DNA of 64,000 nt from JAUHXS01 sp965213575 (GCA_965213575.1 CBDBZN010000014.1:33373-97372), one strand, 5' to 3'; numbered from the stretch's first letter, positions 17,771 to 24,366 are shown. Notes: a model not told the origin generated them from the letters alone. Numbers and translations: made by a program.

Positions 17771-18031
17771 TTAAATAACTTCTCCCATTTCATATAATGT
17801 ATCCGGACAAAAATCGACGCCATTAGGCCAATAAATACTTTTCATTTCTGTATTAAGTTCTACTTTTTTAAAATATTCAGGAGTTAGAAGTTGTTTATAC
17901 ATACTCTTGTGAGTCGTACTTTTCTGTTCTAATTTATTGCGTAAATCAATTTGTTTAACCTCACCGGTATTAAATTTTAAATATAATTTATAAGGTTTTA
18001 TATCAATTATTTCTTCTACAAGGTGTATCAT
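17771..18031 (-). CDS. DUF2442 domain protein
   Basis: An 86-residue small protein matching DUF2442: an N-terminal beta hairpin (DIKPYKLYLKFNTGEVKQID), a middle helix and a characteristic ending WPNGVDFCPDTLYEMGEV. It starts 5 bp after the DUF4160 gene. This pairing recurs in many bacteria and has been suggested to be toxin-antitoxin-like, but no activity is established to my knowledge. Here the pair lies inside the phenylacetate operon between paaB and paaC, reading the same way, and would be transcribed with it. Confidence 0.85.
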   Translation of the reverse strand: MIHLVEEIIDIKPYKLYLKFNTGEVKQIDLRNKLEQKSTTHKSMYKQLLTPEYFKKVELNTEMKSIYWPNGVDFCPDTLYEMGEVI

Positions 18032-18036
18032 AATAA

Positions 18037-18261
18037 TTATTTCAATGGTGATATTTTTTTGATGTTTGGAAGCTCCTTTTGGGTTTCTTTCCAGTTTTGC
18101 ATTAATTCATCTTGATGTATTTCAATCCATGCTTGAACTAAGCGAAGCTGTTTAGTAGGTAGGCTGCCTTCCATTATTTCAGCAGAATCTAATTTTAAAA
18201 CAGCAAAGTATTCATTATATTTTGCATGTAAATGCGGTGGATTATGATCGTCTGCATACAT
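18037..18261 (-). CDS. DUF4160 domain protein, N-terminus apparently frameshifted
   Basis: 74 residues from the ATG at 18261: MYADDHNPPHLHAKYNEYFA, then LPTKQLRLVQAWIEIHQDEL, the DUF4160 core. Family members normally begin MP-x-ISRFFGIIIYMY. The residues ISRFFGIIIY are encoded in the same frame directly upstream (18262-18291), but no start codon precedes them before a stop. An ATG-CCT-GAT (18298-18290) encoding MPD lies in another frame. Two missing bases in an AT run would restore the whole N-terminus. Either the gene is broken, translation begins internally at 18261, or the source sequence has an indel. Partner of the DUF2442 gene. Confidence 0.75.
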   Translation of the reverse strand: MYADDHNPPHLHAKYNEYFAVLKLDSAEIMEGSLPTKQLRLVQAWIEIHQDELMQNWKETQKELPNIKKISPLK

Positions 18262-18300
18262 ATATATTATTATTCCAAAAAATCTTGATATCAGGCATAA

Positions 18301-18328
18301 CTTTAAACTCTAGACTTTCAACCTTAAA
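18301..18328 (+). repeat. Heptamer array between paaB and DUF4160 gene
   Basis: Four consecutive units, CTTTAAA, CTCTAGA, CTTTCAA, CCTTAAA, fitting CYYTNRA with one variant. It occupies the seam between the stop of paaB (18334) and the start region of the DUF4160 gene. Confidence 0.55.
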
Positions 18329-18333
18329 TTAAT

Positions 18334-18735
18334 CTATATTCCAAAATAATTCGTACTCACACCACTTTTCATGTTATTTTCTTGTTGAAACTTCTCCACT
18401 TTTTCCCGCACTTTGTAAAAGTCGCCGTCTCTGTATTTTTTTTCAGGAGTTGTTTCAAAGATATCTTCATCTTCATAATTAAAAGTGTATACCTCCGAGG
18501 ATTTCACTACCCAGATGTTAGCACTTTTAAAACGGCGTCCGTATTGTTCTTTAGCAAAAACTAATGCCAATTCCGGATTAGGTGCATGGACAATACCTTC
18601 ATGCCGAGCTTGATCACCTCTTTTCTTTTGATGAAAAACCTCATAGGTTTGCCAGTGTTTATGAGCTTCTGTTTGTACCCGATCTTCATTGATCAAGTCA
18701 AGTCGTTGCATTCTGGGGTCTAATGACTGTGTCAT
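18334..18735 (-). CDS. paaB: Phenylacetyl-CoA epoxidase subunit PaaB
   Basis: A small bridging subunit (133 residues) of the phenylacetyl-CoA epoxidase. The core WQTYEVFHQKKRGDQARHEG followed by VHAPNPELALVFAKEQYGRR is diagnostic; the family is usually 90-130 residues. The N-terminal ~27 residues are an extension of moderate length. The start is the ATG at 18735, directly beside the inverted arm that flanks the four-helix-bundle fragment. Cytoplasmic. Expected to assemble with PaaA and PaaC. Confidence 0.94.
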   Translation of the reverse strand: MTQSLDPRMQRLDLINEDRVQTEAHKHWQTYEVFHQKKRGDQARHEGIVHAPNPELALVFAKEQYGRRFKSANIWVVKSSEVYTFNYEDEDIFETTPEKKYRDGDFYKVREKVEKFQQENNMKSGVSTNYFGI

Positions 18736-18766
18736 AATTTTAAGATTGATAATTACAGATTACAAA
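18736..18766 (-). repeat. Inverted arm / heptamer array, paaB side
   Basis: On the minus strand this 31-bp stretch begins TTTGTAATCTGTAATTATCA and is composed of heptamers like those at 16898-16932. It matches, inverted, the 30-bp stretch at 18961-18990 (about 24 positions agree when aligned by hand). The two arms bracket the broken four-helix-bundle gene. Confidence 0.65.
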
Positions 18767-18778
18767 ATAACAGATTTT

Positions 18779-18955
18779 TTATTTTATTGATACTGTTTTA
18801 GATATCGAAATAGAAAAAGTCGCTCGTCTTAACTGATCTCTTATTCCCCAATCATTTTTAAACTTTTCAGAAGAAGTTAATTCAAGTACCTTAATAGCAA
18901 CCTTTGAAGCTTTAGTCCAAACTTCTAAATCCTCAAATTTTTTAACCGTACCCAT
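18779..18955 (-). pseudogene. Truncated four-helix-bundle protein (23S rRNA intervening-sequence type)
   Basis: A 58-codon frame from the ATG at 18955 to a TAA at 18779. It begins MGTVKKFEDLEVWTKASKVA and continues to WGIRDQLRRATFSIS. This is the N-terminal half of the small four-helix-bundle family found in 23S rRNA intervening sequences and as stand-alone genes, where the usual continuation is IPSNIAEG. Here the sequence degenerates and stops after SISISKTVSIK, so half of the ~115-residue protein is missing. It fills the paaA-paaB gap together with its flanking inverted arms (18736-18766 and 18961-18990), and looks like a decayed insertion in the operon. Confidence 0.75.
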
Positions 18956-18960
18956 AATAA

Positions 18961-18990
18961 TTTGTAATCAGCAATTTTTAACTTGTAATT
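18961..18990 (+). repeat. Inverted arm / heptamer array, paaA side
   Basis: Units TTTGTAA, TCAGCAA, TTTTTAA, CTTGTAA followed by TT. It lies between the ATG of the four-helix fragment and the stop of paaA (18996). It is the inverted counterpart of 18736-18766, giving a terminal-inverted-repeat-like pair around the fragment. Confidence 0.65.
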
Positions 18991-18995
18991 AATTT

Positions 18996-19985
18996 CTAAG
19001 CTAAAGGCAAAACATATTTCTCTTTCGGTTGAAACAACGCTTCTCTAACCCATTTACCTTTTTCTTCTGCCCATCGGCGGACGGCTAATCGTTCTGCATT
19101 ACAAGGCCCATCTCCTCTAATTACTTTAAAAAACTCATCCCAATCAGGCTCGGTGTAAGCCCATATACCGGTTTCTTCATCTCTTTTAAGATTAGGATCA
19201 GGCAATGTTAAGCCTAGCTCCCATATTTTAGGCACATACGTATCTAAAAATTGATTTCTCATTTCATCATTACTGGCTAGTTTCACTTTCCATTTCATCA
19301 ATTTTTCTGAATGTACAGATTGTTTGTCAGATGGGCCAAAAAAGTGCATAATCGGTGGCCACCATCTGTTAAGTGCTTCTTGCAACATTTTTCGCTGCTC
19401 TTTCGTGCCAACAGCAAGCGCTACAAAAGCATCATGGCCTTGCTTTAGGTGAAAAGCTTCTTCAAAACATATTCTATCCAATGCTCTGCAATAAGGCCCG
19501 TAAGAACCTTTTGAATTAGTAATTTGGTTAATAATAGCTGCTGCATCAATTAAAAATCCTATTACTGTAACATCTGCCCATGTTTCTGCCGGATAATTAA
19601 ATACGTTGGAGTATTTTGATTTTCCACTTAACAAGTCGTTAAACATATCTTCTCGAGACTTTCCTAATGTTTCTGCGGCAGCGTATAACAATTGTCCATG
19701 GCCAATCTCATCTTGCACTTTTGCCATAATCGAAAGCTTTCGCCTAAAACCGGGTGCACGAGTAATCCAAGTGCCCTCAGGCAAGGACCCGATAATCTCT
19801 GAATGTGCATGTTGCTCGATCATCCTGATCAACTGCTTTCTGTACTCAGCAGGCATCCAATCGTTGGGTTCAATTTTTTCTCCTTTTTCGATACGATCTT
19901 CAAACGCTGCTAGCTTTTGATCATCATCGCCTTCAGTTAAGTTTTTATGCTTTTCATTAGGATCTATATAGGCATTTCCGTACAT
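18996..19985 (-). CDS. paaA: Phenylacetyl-CoA epoxidase catalytic subunit PaaA
   Basis: The diiron oxygenase subunit that forms the 1,2-epoxide of phenylacetyl-CoA, the committing step of aerobic hybrid phenylacetate degradation. 329 residues, standard length. Helical bundle with iron-ligand regions: YRKQLIRMIEQHAHSEIIG, AKVQDEIGHGQLLYAAAETL and CFEEAFHLKQGHDAF. The C-terminal WAEEKGKWVREALF is also family-typical. The ATG at 19985 lies 3 bp from the stop of the upstream HepT-like gene, inside or next to a heptamer array, so translation is probably coupled. Operon regulation through the TetR gene at 20813-21388 is inferred from the two operator-like palindromes. Confidence 0.96.
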   Translation of the reverse strand: MYGNAYIDPNEKHKNLTEGDDDQKLAAFEDRIEKGEKIEPNDWMPAEYRKQLIRMIEQHAHSEIIGSLPEGTWITRAPGFRRKLSIMAKVQDEIGHGQLLYAAAETLGKSREDMFNDLLSGKSKYSNVFNYPAETWADVTVIGFLIDAAAIINQITNSKGSYGPYCRALDRICFEEAFHLKQGHDAFVALAVGTKEQRKMLQEALNRWWPPIMHFFGPSDKQSVHSEKLMKWKVKLASNDEMRNQFLDTYVPKIWELGLTLPDPNLKRDEETGIWAYTEPDWDEFFKVIRGDGPCNAERLAVRRWAEEKGKWVREALFQPKEKYVLPLA

Positions 19986-19986
19986 G

Positions 19987-20014
19987 ATTAAAATTTATGA
20001 TTTACGATTGCAGA
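19987..20014 (-). repeat. Heptamer array at the hepT-paaA junction
   Basis: On the minus strand: TCTGCAA, TCGTAAA, TCATAAA, TTTTAAT. The array encodes the last residues and the stop codon (19988-19990) of the HepT-like gene and ends 1 bp before the paaA start codon. Confidence 0.55.
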
Positions 20015-20425
20015 ATTATTAAGCCATTTAATAATTTGATCACAATACTTTTTATATTCTTTACTAGTTAATGCTATTGCTCTGAAAAGAATTTCTTCTT
20101 CTAATTTTTGATATTGGTGGATAATGGTATTTCGCAATCCTACTGAGCGAGATATATTATTAGCAAACTCAGTAGACAAAACTTTCATTTCTCCTAACTT
20201 AACAAATGATTCTTTTCCGGATAGGGTTGCTTGATTAAACTGTTCTCTTAAAATATGTTGGTTAATATCAATGGCACAATCCACAATTTTTTCAATCAAT
20301 CTTTCAACTAAATGAAATATCTTATAATCCTCTAATGCTTGAATAGAAGAAACATTTAAATTATCAATCTTATCAATATCTATTTGAATCATTTTAAGTT
20401 TTTGATAAATAAAATCTTCATTCAT
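19988..20425 (-). CDS. hepT: HepT-like HEPN ribonuclease toxin
   Basis: 145 residues, all helical, in the DUF86/HepT family. The HEPN catalytic motif RX4HXY is intact as R98-NTII-H103-Q-Y105 in VGLRNTIIHQY. In characterised HepT-MntA systems the HEPN protein is an RNase and the nucleotidyltransferase AMPylates its motif tyrosine to neutralise it. The gene overlaps the upstream MntA-like gene by 8 bp, the usual layout. The last ~7 residues (AIVNHKF) are encoded by a heptamer array and are probably not ancestral. It sits between the regulator and paaA, so the pair is transcribed with the phenylacetate genes. Confidence 0.85.
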   Translation of the reverse strand: MNEDFIYQKLKMIQIDIDKIDNLNVSSIQALEDYKIFHLVERLIEKIVDCAIDINQHILREQFNQATLSGKESFVKLGEMKVLSTEFANNISRSVGLRNTIIHQYQKLEEEILFRAIALTSKEYKKYCDQIIKWLNNSAIVNHKF

Positions 20426-20816
20426 GACTTGCGTCTTTAATCATTTTTTCTTTTGTCAAATCATAATACTTCTTGTGATCCCAGTACATTCGCTGTCCGG
20501 CATTTAGATATTGATTAACGAAACTTTCCTCCCCATAAAGTTTTTGATTAGTGAGTGCCATCTCATTTTTCAGCAGAGGACTTGCATCACTCCAGTAAAC
20601 CAAATCCACTTTATCACGATTAAAAACATTTGATAAGTCGTGTATGCAATCCAATAATTCATCAAAAGAAAGTCTTCCTTTTCTAATATAACAAATATCC
20701 ACATCGTTAGCTGTATCCGTCCGATGAACCATAGATCCGTATAATACTAAGCCTTTAATATCATATTTATTAGCAATGGGCTCGATAGCGCTTATTATTT
20801 TATCAGTCAAGTTCAT
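20418..20816 (-). CDS. mntA: MntA-like minimal nucleotidyltransferase antitoxin
   Basis: 132 residues. The polymerase-beta-type nucleotidyltransferase core has G27-S28 and D38-x-D40 in YGSMVHRTDTANDVDICY; the spacing between GS and DxD is nine residues, one fewer than the common ten. A second beta strand with DKVDLVYW follows. In studied pairs this protein AMPylates and silences the HEPN toxin. The ATG overlaps the stop of the TetR gene by 4 bp (ATGA), so regulator, antitoxin and toxin are translationally coupled. Confidence 0.85.
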   Translation of the reverse strand: MNLTDKIISAIEPIANKYDIKGLVLYGSMVHRTDTANDVDICYIRKGRLSFDELLDCIHDLSNVFNRDKVDLVYWSDASPLLKNEMALTNQKLYGEESFVNQYLNAGQRMYWDHKKYYDLTKEKMIKDASHE

Positions 20817-21388
20817 TTTAATAATCCTTTGATCAATAATTTACTAAGGTTTTCACCAATTTCTTCTTGGGTCATTTTACCGGATGGCTTATACCAATCA
20901 TAAATACCATTTAAAGCTGATAGTATGGTTAAAGCCGCAAATTTTGGTTTTATTTTTTGAAAAATGCCATCTTTTATTCCACTCTTAATAATCTTAACGA
21001 ACGATCGTTCGTATTTGTTCCGTAAAACTATAAATTCTGATAAAGACGGTTCGGTTAAATGTTTCCATTCGTTCATAAAAACAGCTGTAGCATCTATATT
21101 GTTGATGATAACTTTTACATGGCCCTTAATGGCTAGATCAAGTTTTTGATCAGGCGAAAGCTTTATATGAGTATCCCCTTCTTGTAAAGTTTCAAAAAAC
21201 TCGTTTGCTATTCTAAAGCATATTTCTTGAAGAATATCTTCTTTAGATGAAATATGGTTATAAAGAGACGCTACACCCATATTTGCCTCATTAGCTAAAT
21301 CACGCATGGAAGTTGCTGCAAAGCCTTTTTCCTTAAAGAGGTTTTGTGCAATATTTTTTAAATGCTTATGTTTAGTTTTAGTTTCCAT
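20813..21388 (-). CDS. TetR-family transcriptional regulator, probable phenylacetate repressor (PaaR-like)
   Basis: 191 residues with an N-terminal helix-turn-helix (GFAATSMRDLANEANMGVAS then LYNHISSKEDILQEI) and a ligand-binding C-terminal domain of TetR_C type. A palindrome fitting CNAACGNNCGTTNG, which as I recall is the consensus for the phenylacetyl-CoA-responsive TetR repressor of Thermus, lies 7 bp upstream of the start (21396-21409). A second perfect one is inside the gene at 20998-21011. The gene leads the paa operon. It is therefore probably a repressor of itself and of the paa genes, relieved by phenylacetyl-CoA. The effector is inferred. Confidence 0.85.
   Translation of the reverse strand: METKTKHKHLKNIAQNLFKEKGFAATSMRDLANEANMGVASLYNHISSKEDILQEICFRIANEFFETLQEGDTHIKLSPDQKLDLAIKGHVKVIINNIDATAVFMNEWKHLTEPSLSEFIVLRNKYERSFVKIIKSGIKDGIFQKIKPKFAALTILSALNGIYDWYKPSGKMTQEEIGENLSKLLIKGLLK
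20997..21012. promoter_or_regulatory. TetR/PaaR-type operator within the regulator gene
   Basis: ACGAACGATCGTTCGT is a perfect 16-bp palindrome and fits CNAACGNNCGTTNG. It encodes YERSF of the regulator itself, so it may be an intragenic operator or a coincidence constrained by the protein. The near-identical site at 21395-21410 favours a real binding site. Confidence 0.5.
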
Positions 21389-21394
21389 ATTGAT

Positions 21395-21410
21395 ACGAAC
21401 GTTCGTTCGT
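21395..21410. promoter_or_regulatory. TetR/PaaR-type operator upstream of the paa operon
   Basis: ACGAACGTTCGTTCGT contains CGAACGTTCGTTCG, an exact fit to CNAACGNNCGTTNG. It lies 7 bp upstream of the TetR start codon, where a bound repressor would block the promoter of the whole unit from the regulator through paaD. Confidence 0.7.
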
Positions 21411-21514
21411 AAATATACAAAAAATGTAGTGAAAATTAGTCTTGAAAAACTTATAACATGCTCTCAAGAATAACTCAGAAAGATAGTTCTTATTAATTAA
21501 TATAGAATTGACAA

Positions 21515-21895
21515 TTATTCTTTAGGAACAAATATATACGTAGTTTTAACGAGGCTTGGAATTTGAAATTTAATAGCTAACCGCTCTTTTTCTAAACTCT
21601 CTACCCTCATCCAATTCACTTCAAAATCAGAATTTTTACCTGGGATAAGCGTAACTGTTCCATTTTTTTCAGACCAAGTACCGGAGAGAGATTGATTTTC
21701 GAAAGAAGCTTCAAAGGTTTTATCTGCCATAAAATTAATCCAGTCATTTGCTTGTTGCTCTTCAGGATCATATTCGGCTCCAAACTCTTCTACAGCTTTT
21801 ATTTGCCAATTATTGACTATCAATGCATTTTCTTGTGCAGTAACCGTAAAGTTAATAGCAATCCAACATAAAAATCCGGTTAATAGATGTTTCAT
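21515..21895 (-). CDS. Secreted lipocalin-like protein, hypothetical
   Basis: 126 residues with a Sec signal peptide (MKHLLTGFLCWIAINFTVTA, cleavage near AQEN). The mature part has a lipocalin-like strand order common in Bacteroidota: W at LIVNNWQIKAVEEF, MADKTFEASFENQSLSGTW, GTVTLIPGKNSDFEV and a final LAIKFQIPSLVKTTYIFVP. Such proteins are mostly uncharacterised. A -7-type box TAATTTTG lies 26 bp upstream on the minus strand (21921-21928). It appears monocistronic. Confidence 0.7.
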   Translation of the reverse strand: MKHLLTGFLCWIAINFTVTAQENALIVNNWQIKAVEEFGAEYDPEEQQANDWINFMADKTFEASFENQSLSGTWSEKNGTVTLIPGKNSDFEVNWMRVESLEKERLAIKFQIPSLVKTTYIFVPKE

Positions 21896-21920
21896 AATAT
21901 TAAATTTAATTACCTATGTA

Positions 21921-21928
21921 CAAAATTA
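21921..21928 (-). promoter_or_regulatory. Putative -7 box for the lipocalin-like gene
   Basis: TAATTTTG on the minus strand fits TAnnTTTG and lies 26 bp upstream of the start codon at 21895. No -33 element was confirmed. Confidence 0.35.
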
Positions 21929-21937
21929 ATGCCAATT

Positions 21938-23524
21938 TTAGTGCGCGCCATGCATCCACTTTTTCATAAGCGGCGTTAAGAGCAAAGCTAATACGGCAAA
22001 TCCGAATGCAATAATTGCAATTTGGGTAAATACCGACGTATAAAGTGCGAGTGACCTCACTGTTTCAGATCCCGCAGCTACTATCTGGCCGGAAAATCCG
22101 GTAACAGGTTCTATGATGGCCGACCATGCAGTATCGCCGGAATCAGCCGTAGCAGAAGTTGGTGTAGTTAACTTGGCTATAATTCCTGCTATATGATGAG
22201 CAAAAGCGGAGGATAAAAAATATACGCCCATCATAAATGCTACAATCTTTTTAGGCGAAAGCTCTGTCACTTTAGAAAGTCCTATAGGAGAAATAAACAA
22301 TTCGCCGGTGGTGATCAGAAAGTATCCTGCCATCAAAAATATGAAAGGTACTTTGCCTGAACTGTCCATAAAATTGGCACTATAAGCAAACACTAAAAAT
22401 CCTAATCCTAACTGTGCGATTCCCATAGCAAACTTAATAGGTGTTCTGGGATTGAGGTTTCTTTTTGATAAAGCTACCCACATTAATGAAAAGGGAATGG
22501 CTAATAAAATAATATAGCCGGGATTAATAGAATTAGTTTGAGAAGCGCTTAGCCAAGTTAAGTTGACATTTTTATCAGCAAATAGGGTTAAGGAGCTGCC
22601 GGCTTGCTCAAAGAAAGACCAGAATACGGTAATAAAAAAAGTTAATATAATAACCACATACAATCGTTCTCTTTCTACTTTACTGACTTGAGTAAGAGTG
22701 ATGATTAAATATACAGCTATCACAGTAAGTAAGCCTAACAATACCCAAGACATCACATAATTGAATAATACTAAATAAGCAAAAACCGGAACGGATGCAA
22801 AAGCCAGAATATAAATAACATTTGCAGCTTTAAGCCCGGCCCACTTTTTGTTTATGTATTCTGCAGGTTGTAAGCCATTATTTCCAAAAACATTACTGTT
22901 AGTTCCTTGCCAAAACATTAATAGCCCAACTAACATTCCCAGGCCTGCTAATCCAAACCCATAATGCCAACCGTATGTTTCTCCAAGCCAACCACACAAA
23001 AGTGGAGCTGCCCACGCACCTATATTTATACCCATATAAAAGATTGTAAATCCCGCATCTCGCCTATCATCACCTTCTTTATATAAAGCTCCGACCATAC
23101 TGGATATATTAGGCTTAAAAAAACCATTACCAACGATTAACAGGCCTAATGAACCATAAAAAAAGATAGGGTGCTCGACAGCTAAAGCAAAGTGTCCCAA
23201 TGCCATTAGCACTGATCCCAACATGATAGATTTTCTATAACCAATGATCCTATCGGCAATCATTCCGCCTATAACCGGAGTAGCATATACTAATGAACCA
23301 TAAGCCGCATAAATGCCGATGGCTAAAGTTTCACCGTCTTGAATAGCATGAAACAATTCTTTTGCCATGTACAAAGTGAGCAATGCGCGCATTCCGTAAA
23401 AGCTGAACCGCTCCCAGAGTTCTGCAAAAAACAAGTAAAATAATCCTTTGGGATGGCCAAACCATTCACTTGGGGGCTCAGGTTTAATAGGTTGATTCTT
23501 ATGAACTTGATCTTTGGGATCCAT
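21938..23524 (-). CDS. POT-family proton-dependent oligopeptide transporter
   Basis: Inner-membrane major-facilitator importer of di- and tripeptides, 528 residues. Family features: ELWERFSFYGMRALLTLYMA near the N-terminus (the ExxERFxYY region), the PTR2 signature around ATPVIGGMIADRIIGYRKSI, and DAGFTIFYMGINIGAWAAPL. About 14 spans are visible, with two extra helices in the middle as in bacterial POTs. It fits a peptide-using lifestyle together with the secreted M36 and M14 peptidases at 40-45 kb, though they are not linked. Flanked by independent genes. Confidence 0.92.
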   Translation of the reverse strand: MDPKDQVHKNQPIKPEPPSEWFGHPKGLFYLFFAELWERFSFYGMRALLTLYMAKELFHAIQDGETLAIGIYAAYGSLVYATPVIGGMIADRIIGYRKSIMLGSVLMALGHFALAVEHPIFFYGSLGLLIVGNGFFKPNISSMVGALYKEGDDRRDAGFTIFYMGINIGAWAAPLLCGWLGETYGWHYGFGLAGLGMLVGLLMFWQGTNSNVFGNNGLQPAEYINKKWAGLKAANVIYILAFASVPVFAYLVLFNYVMSWVLLGLLTVIAVYLIITLTQVSKVERERLYVVIILTFFITVFWSFFEQAGSSLTLFADKNVNLTWLSASQTNSINPGYIILLAIPFSLMWVALSKRNLNPRTPIKFAMGIAQLGLGFLVFAYSANFMDSSGKVPFIFLMAGYFLITTGELFISPIGLSKVTELSPKKIVAFMMGVYFLSSAFAHHIAGIIAKLTTPTSATADSGDTAWSAIIEPVTGFSGQIVAAGSETVRSLALYTSVFTQIAIIAFGFAVLALLLTPLMKKWMHGAH

Positions 23525-23680
23525 CGATTAAATTTTTATGTGTTGTGCTACTTATAAGGTAAGCTCTGAGAAAAGATGTGAATATATGTATTATTTTAAA
23601 AATTATGAAGCTACCAGATGAAAAGTATAGCAGTCATAATCAGAAAATAAAGAGCATGCAGCAGAAGCTTTATTAGCTAT

Positions 23681-24316
23681 TCATAGCTTACGAGCGATTA
23701 AAACACCATCTCTGATAGGCACTAACACATTCTCAACTCTAGCATCAGCGTGTATCTTTTTATTATAGGTATCCAAAGCAGCAGTATCTTTATCTTTCTT
23801 TTCATCGACTACTTTCCCACTCCACAACACATTATCAGCCATGATATAACCGCCAGGAGCTACTTTGTCAATTACCAAGTCAAAATAATTGGCATAGTTA
23901 ATTTTATCCGCATCAATAAAAACCAAGTCAAATTGATCCTCAATAGTCGGAATGATTTCTAAAGCATTGCCCACATAACATTTGACTTTATCTTGTACAT
24001 TAGCTTTCGCTAAATAACTTTTTACTAAAGTTGTCAGCTCTTCATTTATATCAATCGTGTGTAGCATTCCATTTTCTTGTAACCCTTCGGCTAAACAGAT
24101 TGCTGAGTAACCCGTATAAGTACCAATTTCTAAAATAGATTTAGGTTTGATCATGTGGCTGATCATACTTAAAAATCGTCCCTGCAGATGTCCGGAAAGC
24201 ATCTGAGGCATCATTATCTTTGCGTTTGTTTCTCTATTAAGTTCTTTTAATACATCAGATTCTGGGGAAGTATGCTGCTCGGTATATTTAGATAGTTGGG
24301 GGTTTAGTAAGTTCAT
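23681..24316 (-). CDS. SAM-dependent O-methyltransferase (caffeoyl-CoA OMT-like)
   Basis: A 211-residue class I methyltransferase of the divalent-metal-dependent Methyltransf_3 family. Motif I is SILEIGTYTGYSAICLAEGL. The acidic metal site is LVFIDADKINYANYF. MADNVLWSGKVVDE follows, as in small bacterial members. Substrate unknown; small-molecule catechols are usual for the family. It lies 39 bp downstream of ligA on the same strand, with a hairpin over the ligA stop codon between them. Confidence 0.88.
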   Translation of the reverse strand: MNLLNPQLSKYTEQHTSPESDVLKELNRETNAKIMMPQMLSGHLQGRFLSMISHMIKPKSILEIGTYTGYSAICLAEGLQENGMLHTIDINEELTTLVKSYLAKANVQDKVKCYVGNALEIIPTIEDQFDLVFIDADKINYANYFDLVIDKVAPGGYIMADNVLWSGKVVDEKKDKDTAALDTYNKKIHADARVENVLVPIRDGVLIARKL

Positions 24317-24336
24317 GATGTGTTTTTATTATTTTA

Positions 24337-24366
24337 CCACTCCTTTATCTTTTCTTCAAGGAGTGG
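24337..24366 (-). terminator. Hairpin overlapping the ligA stop codon
   Basis: CCACTCCTT (24337-24345) and AAGGAGTGG (24358-24366) form a perfect 9-bp stem with a 12-nt loop. The ligA stop lies in the stem-loop. The run after the stem on the minus strand is A/T-rich but not a T tract, so it may be an attenuator or mRNA-stabilising hairpin rather than an intrinsic terminator. Confidence 0.4.

Noticed and set aside
23590..23670. Short plus-strand frame of 23 codons starting MKLPDEKYSS between the transporter and methyltransferase genes
   Set aside because: Too short, no similarity I can name, and antisense to both neighbours' transcription.
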